From Malachius bipustulatus (taxonomy: Eukaryota; Arthropoda; Insecta; Coleoptera; Melyridae), in the NCBI GenBank assembly GCA_910589415.1, contig OU342635.1, positions 4,216,001 to 4,280,000 on the forward strand: a stretch of 64,000 nucleotides of DNA, in the 5' to 3' direction. Positions 33,701 through 43,983 of this stretch are shown piece after piece; the first letter of the stretch is position 1, and every line of letters starts with the position of its first letter. The position numbers and the translations under genes were made by a program. The notes under the pieces were generated by a model. That model was not told the origin of the DNA. It did not search any database and saw nothing but the letters and a program-made list of their open reading frames with translations.

Positions 33701-36700
33701 AACAGTATTTAAAGGTTCATTGAATAAAAAATTGTCTTGTTATGCTCGTAGGAAAAGTATAGTGTGACACACGTGCACAAAAGCACTTTCTCACTCGTGT
33801 GAAATGCGGTACTCGACTTCGTCTCGTACCTCAACATTTTCACACTCGTGAGAAATATGCTACTTTGTGCACTTGTTTCACAATATACTATTGGCTATGC
33901 GTTATGTCACTTTGTCGCACAGTTTTGATACGTGAGAAATCTGCTAGTTTGCGCACAAAAAACGATGCGCAAAGTAGTGTTTTGTATAGTGGTCGTAGGA
34001 AAACTCTAGTACTACACAAGTGAGGAAAAGCGGACGGTTATAAGCTCTAGTGATGATACCTATTAGATAAATGTGAAGATGTGTTTTGGAAATAAATATT
34101 ATAAAAATATCTCAAATGAATAATTGAATGAATGAGTCTGTGATTAACTACTTGTCATTTTGACACAATCTATGAACGAACCAATCAACTCGTAACTTTG
34201 TTACAATATCGACATTAACATTAAGGCTTGCGCTTCTTCCTAGGCTTCTTCAGTAGAGAATAACAGTAATTTTCACCATAGATTTTTTTTGTTACTTCTA
34301 CATTAACAGAAATTAATTTATAATATTTATTTTTTATTTTTTGCAACAATTTCAAAGTTATAATTTTAGTAGGACCGCCTTCATAATTCATTTTGAAGTC
34401 ACTTAAGCTGAAAAACAATCGTAACCAGGATGAAATTAGACTTTAAATTTTCAGGTGACTTTAATTTTATTATAAAACGGTCTATCTAGAAGGTCGTGAG
34501 ACATTCAGATGTTTCACGGTTAATTTATCCCAAAGAAGAAATTAGGAAATTTTATTTATTACTTCTGAACATTTAAATTAATATTACCATTCAACAGACA
34601 TTGCCGTTTTTCTTTTCTTCTTGGGGGGAGATTAATTTCAAACGTTGCTGGAATTTTCAACCTTTTCTTGTAGTAATCGTTTATACTTGATAACAACTGT
34701 CAGAGAAAGATCAAACGAGTTTCTTGAATTCCTAATTTGCCTAATTTTTATTATGCCTTTTATATCAATTGTGAATAAAATTATCTTCTGAACTTGTGTT
34801 TTTCAAATGCTCATAAAAGACGGTGATGAAAAGCTTAAACTCTAGAAAAATTCCCGTATTTTCCTGTCTGTGTTTTATTATTTATTTCTTGCATACCAAC
34901 AATTTATCCACAAATAGTTCTAGTTCCAATACTTTCTTTGTAAAATAATCCAAAATAATTATATTATTATTATAACTTCGTTATTATACAGGGTGCACCA
35001 TGTATCCTTCTCTTAACGCTAACAGATACAGGGTCGGTTAAACAAGTCCAAAGAAGCGCAATTTTGTGGCCATCTCGAATCAGTCAAGACATACAAAATA
35101 TCTGTGACCGTTCCTGGAATATCCTGAAAAAACTGAAAAATCTAGATTTTTTATTTTTGCCATACCTTTTTTATTATTGGAGATTAATAAATAATTTTTT
35201 GTGGGCTTACATAAGTCGGCAAGAGCTACCCATCTGACATTTCAAAAATTTTCAAAGCCGACTAGATCCCAGAATTTTCATAGTCAACTTTCGTTTTTCT
35301 TATGGCCACCATAGTATTTTTTTATGTTGTTCGGTATAAAAAAAATCATTAAAACTAAAAATTGTTAAACTTCAAAAAATAAATTAAAAAAATTTTTATT
35401 CTTTTTTCTATACAAAAAAGACAACTTCTTAGACCGAATTCCATAGATAAATTAAAAAACCATCAAGCAAGCACTATTTCGGCGTATTTTACAAATGTTG
35501 ACGTTTTTAGACGATTTTTTTTTTGTTTTTTTTTTTGAAAAAAGAAGAATAAAAATTAAAACAATTTTTTTTTTGAAGTTTATTAATTTTTGGTTTCCAT
35601 TATTTTTTTCATATCGAACGACATAAAAAAATAATATGGCGGCCATAAGAAAAACGAAAGTTGACTATGAAAACTCTGGGATCTAGTCGGCCTTGAAAAC
35701 TTTTGAAATGTCAGATGGACAGCTCTTAACGGCTTATGTAAGCCTACAAGAAATTATTTATTAATTTCCAATAATAAGAAAGATATGGCAAAAATAAGAA
35801 ATCTCGATTTTTCAGTTTTTTCAGGATATTTCAGGAGCACTCACAGATATCTTACATGACTTGACGGATTCGACATGACCACAAGACTGCGCATCTTTTC
35901 TCTAATTTAACCGACCCTGTATCTCTTAGCGTTCAGGAGATAGCAATATAGAGGAGGATACATGGTGCACCCTGTATATTAATATATACAGGGTGTTTGA
36001 TAAGTGGTCAGCCAAAATCAAGTATATAAAATCGTTTTTGAAACATAAAAGTAAAGTAACTTTTTTCAAGATAAGGCCTCGTATTTAGGAAATATTTCCA
36101 AAAATGTAAAACTAAAGACTGTGAAAATGATTTTTGTAAATAACTGGGCAGCCAAAAGAAAGATTCCTTAAATTGTGGTGACACTATTACCAACACGATT
36201 TCCATGCATTATCCCACTTTAAAACAGGCGCCCTGATATGCCAAAAATTTTGAAATTCCTATACTTACTTGTGGCTTGGAAAGCTCTGTCCCAGTAGCAA
36301 CGGTTACCAAAATATAAATGACACTAGTTTTATACCTACTTGGTGCGTTTCGTAGAAAAATTCCCGTTCCATTAATTTTACACAACTCATCAAATACTCT
36401 CACGAATCAGCCGTGTTTCCCGAGAATCATTCAGCTTTAAATGGAAAAAATCTCCCTAAGCGAGTTTCCGTGTAGCAGTTTAAGTGGGTAACTAGGCATG
36501 TTAGAATTGAATTTCGAATAGCTCTTAACCAATTTAACTTGACCTAACGTTCCTGTACGTGTGCAAGAAATCAGCATGAATGTAGCTATAAAACGAAATT
36601 ATCTGAAAATATAAAATAAAACCGTTATCCTTTTTAAAATTATCATTATCTTAGGATTAGGTATGTCATGTCACAAGTGCATGCGTTGTGTCACAAATGC

Positions 36701-39455
36701 GATTTTCTTGACATTCGATTTTGTTCAATATTACGAGTTCAATTATTTTTATAATTCAAAAATTAAATGATGAAATTAAAAAAAAAGATCTGAGGTGACC
36801 ATTTCTTAGAGGGTCCTTCAGGAAAATTGTAAATATTTGGAATAGCTACTCGGGACATAGTCTCGGCATTCAGGACTAAGTGGTGTTGAGCTTAATATGT
36901 AAAATCGCAGCTTCTTGCTGTCGCATCGGTACCACATGGACAATGAAATTCTATTTCCATCCCTGCGAGAAGTCGATACCTGAACCATTTTAAGTACGTA
37001 CATCATGCAGTCCACGCCGAGCACGATGTCCTCGTTAAGATTCAGTAAACGAGTAAACGAATAATGCGATGTCTAGTCGTCGAGAATTCTTGAACTTTAC
37101 AGGAAACTTGATACACTGGCTGAATGTTGATGAGATGACCATGGGTTAACCTAGAGTTATTTTTTTATTACTTAGCAGCGCTTCAGACGACCCAATCCTT
37201 GCTAATATTCGGGTAGCCTAATATGCATACCTATTGAATTCTGGCTAGACATGTGGGTAATGTGCATGCTATCTTATAACTGAGGACTTATATTCTTTAC
37301 ATTGTTTACATATTCTTTACACGTAAACGCCCATCCCTGAATTTTGAAGATTACAAATATGCACAAAAGTCGTATCTCTTATAAGATAATTATTGAGATA
37401 GTCATGCATTTTCTCTAATAAAGGACAATCTTAAAAAAATATCTCGAGGTGTGCGCCACACAAAAAGTGCCACAAGTTCCAAAAAAGTATCTAACGCTTC
37501 CTCGTATGAAACAATTTTCCAAATAAAAATTGTACGAAATCGTGTGCATAATAACTTCTTTCATTTATTAAAAATTTGCATTCCCCTCTTTTTAAATAAT
37601 CGGTTGGCACTTATCAAAAGGTGTCTGCTGTTTTTTTCGATAAAATCAGAAATACCACCAAAGGGTTGACGGTCAAAAACTTGAATTTAAGCTTCTTACA
37701 CATGGTATCTCAACGATAGCAAAAATATTTTCCTTCCCCAATGAATTACAAAATTGAATTCTAAATATACTTACTCGACGAATGAGTAAACATAGGCACT
37801 AACCCGCAGTTGCACTTACCCGGGGTTTACATAGGTGATACATAGCCCAGATAATTTGGAGGGATATATTTGAAGAAGGGGGTAAATTAGAGTCTGTATA
37901 AGTTATCGAAATTGATATGCCAAAGTTGAAGCCCATTAACCGCAAGTAAACAGCTAATTCGACTGAATCACGTCCCAGATTCAATTACTGCCCTCCGCTG
38001 AATGTTTATGAATAAAGCAGCAGGTAGATGTTTAAGGGGAATTTTTTATAGTTAATGTTGATGTGATGTGATTGGGTCGTATTAGCTAAAAATTTGAGCT
38101 AAAAGGGAGTTAATTATAATCAATACTGTAGATTTATTCATTTTTAGTAAATGTTTTAATAATTTTTTGCTGTTCATATCTACCACCCTTGACCACCATT
38201 AATTGGTTTACTATTCAAGACGGCTGTACACTTAGCACCCCCCGAATCTCACGTACCACACCTAATATCTCCTGACCAATTCTAATAACTTGATATCTCT
38301 ATGATATCACTATAATATTACTATGATATTACTATGATATCACTATGATATCATTTTTGGAACATTTAAGACTTTGAAGACGTTTTAGCTGGCATAATTG
38401 TAAATCCCAAATGTTAATAAAGTAAAGTACCAAGAACCAAAAGTATTCCCTAAGCTTTATGTTTATTTTAAATTAAAATTTTCTGATAACGAGTTTTTTT
38501 TAACACCCCACCCTCAATGAATAGCTAGCAGGATAACTAAATATACTTACACCATGTGTACCATTAACTTGAGTTTCAGTTTCTTCCTCGACAATCTCCA
38601 TGGTAGTGGTAGACTGTCCTTCCATAATAACCAACGAAGAAGCTAGAGAATCACTTCCCATGACTTGCTTTTTCCTCTTCATCCGCAGGAACCTATTCTT
38701 TCCCAGGAAGTGCCTTCTCGTCTTACTATTGTTGTTACTGGCTTCCGCCTGAATTACCGATGGCGCTTTTTGCTGTCTTCTCTTGCGTATTCGTTTCCGA
38801 GCGGTCTGGAAGATTTTCCAATACACCACGAAGATGACCAATAAAGGAACATAGAACGTCGCGCTTGTCGCGAAGATTTGGTATTTGATGTCTTGACTAA
38901 GGAGACATTGTTTTTTAACCTGAATTCGGTAGAGATAATCTGGATCTTTGAATTGGGGAATTTGGGGAGCCATAGACACGACAAGCGCTATGGTCCATAC
39001 TACGACTATCATTACGCCTATTCTATGACTGTTGCGTGTGTGGATGTAGTCTACATTTGTAACTGCCCAGTATCTGTGGAAGAAAGTAATAATAATTATT
39101 TATTATGATTCTCACGTCTAGGTGCTTTTTACGGAACCAGCCTGCGCGACAGTTGATCAATGTTGCCATTGATAACGGCCATAAAACTTTTTCGCAGTCC
39201 ATTCCCAGTTTTAGTAATTTGAAACACAATGATCGTTCAATCGATTCTGAATAACAACTTTCGTGCGAAATTTACAAAAAATCATATTGACGGTGAATAA
39301 GTACACTTGTGAACGGTACTCTTTCTTAATTTAGTGTATATTTACCTGTCTATAGCTATAGCTACTAGATGTAAGATCGACGCAGTGCAACACAGTACGT
39401 CTGTGGAAGTCCACATATCACATAGTTCAGGACCCATTATCCAGTTGTTACTTAT
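30202..39455 (-). CDS. 5-HT1A: 5-HT1A-type serotonin receptor (GPCR), partial: TM3 to C-terminus
   Basis: Three minus-strand exons (39455-39346, 39073-38551, 30729-30202) join in phase to 386 residues. They encode a class A amine receptor of the plasma membrane that couples serotonin binding to Gi/o. TM3 carries the amine-binding Asp of [11 protein letters not shown] and then [14 protein letters not shown] (DRY). TM4 is [14 protein letters not shown]2 contains KKQCLLSQD with the disulfide Cys; TM5 is [17 protein letters not shown] long basic ICL3 spans exons two and three. TM6 has [10 protein letters not shown] (CWxP), TM7 has [14 protein letters not shown] (NPxxY), and helix 8 has [10 protein letters not shown] with a likely palmitoylated Cys. 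The string [17 protein letters not shown] matches insect 5-HT1A rather than octopamine or dopamine receptors. TM1-TM2 were not found up to 64000 and are presumably outside. Confidence 0.9.
31216..31965 (+). mobile_element. Decayed LINE, internally deleted
   Basis: The start (CTCCGCTAC-CCA-TCCCAA, then GGGACCTTA) matches the 5' end of the LINE at 39640. Further on, read across stops, [10 protein letters not shown] recalls the first endonuclease block. [16 protein letters not shown] near 31880-31920 resembles the C-terminal R-x-x-W-x-x-Q-V-x-x-D block of such LINEs. Most of ORF2 is missing. Confidence 0.55.
32615..32696. repeat. Hairpin element related to 33495-33999
   Basis: The arms AGTATATTGTGAAACAAGTG and its imperfect complement CGTGCTTCACACAGTACT enclose inner complementary blocks (GCGGAAAAGAGAAA / TTTCTTTTCCGC). 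The outside phrase TTTTCCTACGACCAC at 32695-32712 is shared with the larger element at 33.5-34.0 kb. Confidence 0.65.
33433..33660. mobile_element. MITE with 29-bp perfect terminal inverted repeats (TGAGTTCTCAG...)
   Basis: 33433-33461 is exactly reverse-complemented at 33632-33660; the arm begins TGAGTTCTCAGTTACCGC and includes CCATCACTATT. Weaker complementarity continues inward (GGAAACAATTTTT against AAAAATCGTTTCC). The interior is the left arm of a second inverted pair, so this may be one member of a compound insertion. No clear target duplication; no coding capacity. Confidence 0.75.
33495..33999. repeat. Inverted duplication with ~109-bp arms
   Basis: 33495-33604 (starting CCTACGACCACTATGC) is nearly the exact reverse complement of 33891-33999 (ending GCGCAAAGTAGTG...GTGGTCGTAGG). 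Between them lies another hairpin (about 33756-33890) with arms ATAGTGTGACACACGTGCAC and TTTGTGCAC-TGTTTCACAATATACT, centred on CGACTTCGTCTCG. The phrase GTGGTCGTAGGAAAA is shared with 32695-32712, indicating a family. Confidence 0.75.
34989..35974. mobile_element. Foldback transposon, ~430-bp-plus inverted arms, TA target duplication
   Basis: It begins CAGGGTGCACCATGTATCC and ends with the exact complement GGATACATGGTGCACCCTG. TA lies outside both ends (34987-34988, 35975-35976). The two halves are reverse complements almost to the centre, for example GCTTACATAAG, GCCGACTAGATCCCAGA and TTCTTATGGCC at the left against their complements at the right. A low-complexity loop sits around 35400-35540. 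CAGGGTG termini plus TA duplication indicate a Tc1/mariner-type end; the structure is a giant palindrome without a transposase. Confidence 0.85.
35989..36235. mobile_element. Probable second CAGGGTG-terminus MITE
   Basis: Fifteen bases past the foldback element a new CAGGGTGTTTGATAAGTGG begins after TA. A candidate right end reads CCACTTTAAAACAGGCGCCCTG, the approximate complement. The right target site is imperfect (ATA rather than TA), so the far end is tentative. Confidence 0.5.
36236..38290. other. Intronic AT-rich sequence
   Basis: Part of the 5-HT1A intron. Nothing recognisable; open frames of 60-70 codons on both strands look random. Confidence 0.4.
38293..38355. repeat. Minisatellite of CTATGATATCA/ATTA units
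   Basis: Four to five imperfect units of about 12-15 bases based on ACTATGATATCACTAT, in the intron shortly downstream of the exon-B donor. Confidence 0.8.
38551..39073 (-). CDS. 5-HT1A: 5-HT1A exon with TM4, ECL2, TM5 and start of ICL3
   Basis: The acceptor TTTCTTCCACAG is on the minus strand. The first base (A at 39073) completes the Arg of DRY, then [13 protein letters not shown] follows. The exon holds TM4, ECL2 with its Cys, TM5 and a strongly basic ICL3 start ([12 protein letters not shown]). It ends in phase 0 at THG before a perfect GTAAGT donor (38545-38550). The open frame runs past the donor to 38500, so the last 16 residues of that ORF are intronic. Confidence 0.9.
39346..39455 (-). 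CDS. 5-HT1A: 5-HT1A exon with TM3 and first part of DRY
   Basis: This 110-bp exon follows a pyrimidine-rich acceptor (TTTTTTTCAG) on the minus strand. It encodes [15 protein letters not shown], then the ligand-binding Asp and TM3 to A-I-D, and ends with AG, the first two bases of the DRY arginine codon. The donor GTAAAT follows. The conserved Cys of GPELCD forms the disulfide to ECL2. Confidence 0.9.
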
Positions 39456-39499
39456 CTGAAAAAAAGAAAACCACATTAAAATGATACCATAATTAAACA

Positions 39500-39639
39500 A
39501 TTTTCCCCCCTTTCCCTATACCCGCCACTGGCTAACGAATTTAAAACTTTTTTTTTAACTATCTAGAAATTCGAAAAATGTTCTTCTCATCCTGTTAACT
39601 TGGTTTCAAAGCATTTTTTGCCATCTTGCACAGGGGTTA
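39500..39639. repeat. Left piece of a satellite-related dispersed repeat
   Basis: CCCGCCACTGGCTAAC and the following T-rich stretch match 59289-59345. ATCTTGC-CAGGGGTT near 39622-39637 matches 59700-59720 and 60361-60370. The right piece resumes after the LINE at 41795 (GGGGTTACAAAA ... ATGGCCGCCATTT). Confidence 0.7.
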
Positions 39640-41794
39640 ACTCCGCTACGCCAGTCCCAAGCATGGGGCCTTACCACACAAGAGGTCAAAAGTAGGTAGG
39701 GATAAAAAAAAAGTAGGAGGGATCGAGGAGTCCCTCCTCGCAAAAAATCAAGGTTCAGCTATCTCCGACTGATAGCACCATGTCACGGTTCCTTGTCCAG
39801 GATACCACTTCATGGATATGCTACCGGTAGGAGAACATGAGCATGATGAAGATCTGCTCATGGAACGCGAGAGGACTGAATAAAGTTGGGATACTGCATA
39901 TACTTGAAGAGATGCTGAAGAACATCAAAATTGTAGGCATCTCTGAAACACACTGGAGAGGCAGTGGCCACTGTATGCTCCAGTATGCTCCAGCAACGCA
40001 ATTTTCTGGGTAAAACCATCAAAGATATGCTCCCACAGCATTTGTATCACAAGATGCCATTAAGGCGTTCTATGGAAAAGAAAACAAAACCATGAACTCA
40101 GGATACTCAAGCGTGAGCCACTACCGGTGGTTGAAGACTTCTTAAACGCAAAGATGGGTGATACCAGAGGAGATAACAAAATTATAGAGAGACGATAAAA
40201 CGAGATGGACTGGGAATGAGGAACTAATGATGAGTCAAGTGGCAGACATCGATCAGGGACGTGAATGCGTAGCCCGGATTAGACAGCAAGAGCGATCATG
40301 ATGCACTGTTGGCCGAAATATGCTTTAAACTACCAAGACCTCAAAAGAACCTAAACAGGCGAGACCAAAAAAATAGTCCCCAATACATTACAACCGCAAA
40401 AGAAGCGCAAAAGAATCGCAAATCCACCACTCCAACCATGACGAATTATGGAGCAGAGTGGAGACGGTTGTGAGAAAGGCAGCAAACAGCTGCAAACAGA
40501 TGAGAGAAAGTCTAAAACCCTGGTTTAGAAACGAACAAACGTGGTCTCTCATTAAAGGGCGCCAAATCACCTAGCAGAAAGGACACTACAATGACGACTC
40601 GAGAGCCAGATACAACAACCCGACCGGAGAAATTAACCAGACCACAAGGAGGGACAAGAATTCATACCTATAGTCTATTTGTGAGGAGATAGAGCAACAT
40701 TCCCATGGATAGAACCCCAATATCTTCTTAAGAAAGTAAGAACCATGAACATCATAAGGACGACAATCCAAAAACAACGAGCCAACATGGCGTGGAACAA
40801 GGGAACAACTGATGAATTTAAGACAGATAATGTTATGAATACAATGTCCCGTCGTTTTTCTGCTTCTTGGACTACACGAAGGCCTGCGACACGGTCAGAT
40901 GTATGGCTGATTAAAAACCTGTAAACACGTCAGGGTCGACCATCAGATGTCTGGGCAGTTCTCTGTCGGTAAGGGAGCGAGGCAAGGGAGGGTTCTCCAG
41001 TTCTCTTTAACATCTTCGGGGAATGAAAAGGCAACTGTGGTGGAGTGGAGGCGTGTCCATAGCCGGGAAGAAAATATCCAACTTACGATATACAGACGAC
41101 AACCACGATTATGACATCGACGGAAGAAGAAAGGCAGACCTAATATACTGACGACCAGTCCCAAGTGGGATTAAAACTCAACCGCGCCAAATGATTATTG
41201 TAGAAAGGGCAGGCATCTTTCCACCAAATCTAAACCTGATTGGAGAGATTTCTCAAGACTCAATGTTCGAGTTTGAACGAGTTTGAAACTAAACAACTAT
41301 AACTGTGAGGGGGAAGTAAAAAGAAGAACAGAAATGGCAAAAAATCTCTCGCCTAACTAGAGAGATTTTGGATGGATCTAGAATATCCAAACACCTAAAG
41401 AGGAGGATGCTGTTTAGGGGGAGCTTAACGCAGATTGCCGTAGACGGATCGAAGGATTTGAAATGTCATATTACGGATACCATGGACTGCCTATAGAACA
41501 AAAATGACTCGATCCTAAGAGAACTTAACATCAAAAGACACCAACCGTTTACTGCTTACGGCATGCTATTCGACGAGAAGGCATGCAGAAGGTGACCATC
41601 TAAGGAAAGAAAGAAGGCAGGAGAAGAAGAGTCAGATCCACCAGGTTTCAGATATTACGATTCTATCGGTGTCAGAAATAATGTGGAAAGCCGCAGACAG
41701 GCAGCGCTGGCGCGAAAGCACTGACTCTGTATCAGCGTCATCATCATGAGCCACGACGTTCGGATACGAACGCCGATGAAGAAGAAGAAGAATA
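39640..41794 (+). mobile_element. Degenerate RTE-like LINE with 11-bp target-site duplication
   Basis: CACAGGGGTTA occurs at 39629-39639 and 41795-41805, flanking the element. Read across stops and frameshifts, the endonuclease start is KICSWNARGLNKVGILHIL, then IVGISETHWRGSG (about 39845-39970). Reverse transcriptase blocks follow: LDYTKACDTV, AROGxVL-like, ISNLRYTDDNHDYDID and SQVGLKLNR (about 40860-41200). The C-terminal KAADRQRWRES block and a (GAA)n tail (about 41777-41794) close it. The 2.15-kb length implies internal deletions relative to a full ~3-kb element. It is dead but structurally delimited. Confidence 0.8.
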
Positions 41795-41805
41795 CACAGG
41801 GGTTA

Positions 41806-43436
41806 CAAAATACTAATTTTTACGAAAATTCAAATGGCCGCCATTTCTATAATCTGTCCATTTGTTATTTATAAGCAATTTGTTAATTAAATTCATTGTT
41901 TTTGAATGTCTTTGTGACAAAAGGTACTTAGGTATAGACAAAATAATGTATTGCTGCTGTAATTACAGGTTTCAATTATGTAGCATACCGGTAATATGGA
42001 ACGCAATTTGCATTCAGGATGCTACTGTAATCAATTTTCCACCTAGCTAATAATACCACATTTCCCACTATTATTGGCATGCTATACCGCAACAAATGCA
42101 AAAATATTATGGTCTCTATATCTAACATTGGTCGATAACTAATCATTACTACATCCTTATAGACTTGCGGTCTATTATCTTCAGCATGTAAATAGTACTC
42201 GGTAATGACCAGATAGTTATTTTGAGAAAACTAAAATAGAGCTTGATTGATCGACACGCACAGATATGTGAAAAAATTACCTTATACTGGGTGCACAGTC
42301 TACCATAGCTGTATGGCTATCTATCTCTGTAATTTTTCATTTCTTTGTTAAAATTTTTTGCTAAATATCGTCAAAAACTATAGGGCAAGCAGTTTGACTT
42401 CAAATTGACGTCATTCGGTGACCTTATTACACTTTTCGGGAGTGACCTACCTCAACACCGAACGCCGTGGCCGATTTAAATTTCACAAGAGCCGCATATC
42501 TCCGTTCCAGCAACGCTACCTCAATTCATTCACTTTATCTTCTACAAGTGAAATAGAAACAACCGAGTGCTGTTCAATCAATTAGAGGCTCATTCTGTTG
42601 GTCTTGGTCGACTTAAGTACCTAAAGAACGCACTCCCAGCAACTCCAACTGTAAGTAAAGTTCCCTTTGAGTCCCGAAAAGCTTTTATAATAGAAAGAGT
42701 GAGATCAACATCTTATGAGACATCTCAAGTAAATTAGTGCCCACCTTCAATACCAGATCTGAAAAAAGTTATTCTTTTTTGAAAAACCTATAATAGAGCC
42801 CTCGGGATTTTTGTTATAAGAAACCTTTCTGAAAAACTTTGTTTTTACAGAGTTACTTACTTACAGTAAATAGTAAATGATTAGGAGGGCACATCTTACT
42901 TATTGAGGTTATTAAATGTCTAGGCTCTTAATTAATGACTTCTAGGCCTTTTGGAAGCCATTCATACAGTTATTGTCACATCTCGCTTAGCAGGATAAAT
43001 AATTAGGAATTTAGAGCCAGACCACCTAGCTTTTTCATTAAATTAGCACCATCATATATTAGAATATTAGAACCTCTCTGGATGCGTCACGTACTCGCAT
43101 GGGTTAAGTAGCGACACCTGGGTACACTAGAGTGATTTACATAATGCTTTCAGAATTACGTCAGCTCATATTATACACTTCAGCGACCTTGGACTGGAAA
43201 GGAATCCCTATCATGAGGATCAGGATTCAGGATAAAGGAACAATTATCATTAGATAGATGTCGAAACGTTCACTACGTTTGGAACGTTGAGATGCTAATG
43301 TGCATAACTTGGAATGATGAATGTGAACAGATGATAATATGTACATAATTACGAATTGTTCGACTATACAGTGTGGCCCAATATCTCTGTACGCCATATA
43401 AATTGAATGAAATAATTCAGTAAGAATGTGTTCTTC
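41806..43436. other. Remainder of the satellite-related repeat, then AT-rich intergenic or intronic DNA
   Basis: 41806-41850 (ATGGCCGCCATTT) continues the repeat split by the LINE. Beyond that nothing was recognised. CCAACTGTAAGTAAAG near 42646 looks like a splice donor without supporting frame. If the receptor's TM1-TM2 exon is beyond the window, all this is intron of 5-HT1A. Confidence 0.35.
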
Positions 43437-43439
43437 TAT

Positions 43440-43588
43440 TGCCCGTATTCACAAACGATAATTTCCTAAATAATTACGTAATTAATTAAATAAGTGAGAT
43501 GGAGATATGCAGTTTTTTTGCAATAGAATGAGATGGGGATAATTGATTACGTAATTATTTAGGAAATTATCGTTTGTGAATACGGGCA
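43440..43588. mobile_element. 149-bp MITE with ~45-bp inverted repeats and TAT target duplication
   Basis: It begins TGCCCGTATTCACAAACG and ends with the exact complement CGTTTGTGAATACGGGCA. The arms stay complementary through AATTTCCTAAATAATTACGTAAT. TAT lies at 43437-43439 and 43589-43591. The very high arm identity suggests recent insertion. A 3-bp duplication is PIF/Harbinger-like but TAT is not the usual TWA, so the superfamily is open. Confidence 0.85.
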
Positions 43589-43983
43589 TATGTCTCCAAC
43601 AATTGTTCCAGGTCGTTATCTCTTTACTTGATCATTATATCGATCATTTTTGAGTCCAATGTACTCATATTTACCATTCACGGAACACTCTATATAATAT
43701 TCGGTTCGATTCTATTCGGTGCATGCGCGAGAGAACGCTTCAAAATGACAGACAGATGGGTTTAATCTTCTTAAACCTCAAGATCATTCAACTCGATCTT
43801 TTGTTATCTCGTTTAATTAATAAAAATGAGCGGCTGAACAACTTCGCTAACCACTCATTGAAAGGGCGTACTGTTTTATTTTTTTAAACTACCGCTTGGT
43901 TATATTGGCGTTAATTTTTATGTTCACAGAGAGGGTGTGGAGTCAAGATTGTTGATACCGTTTTGCAAGGAAAACTGTACAAT

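Larger units (their letters stand above)
30730..38550 (-). other. 7.8-kb intron of the 5-HT1A gene, packed with inverted-repeat elements
   Basis: This intron splits ICL3. It contains a decayed LINE (31216-31965), hairpin elements at 32615-32696, 33433-33660 and 33495-33999, the 986-bp foldback element at 34989-35974, a MITE-like element at 35989-36235 and a minisatellite near 38293-38355. No further coding exon was recognised; exons on both sides are phase 0 and join directly. Confidence 0.6.

Noticed and set aside
38500..38550. Last 16 codons of the minus-strand frame continuing past TM5/ICL3
   Set aside because: A perfect GTAAGT donor at 38545-38550 and phase agreement with the next exon show this is intron.
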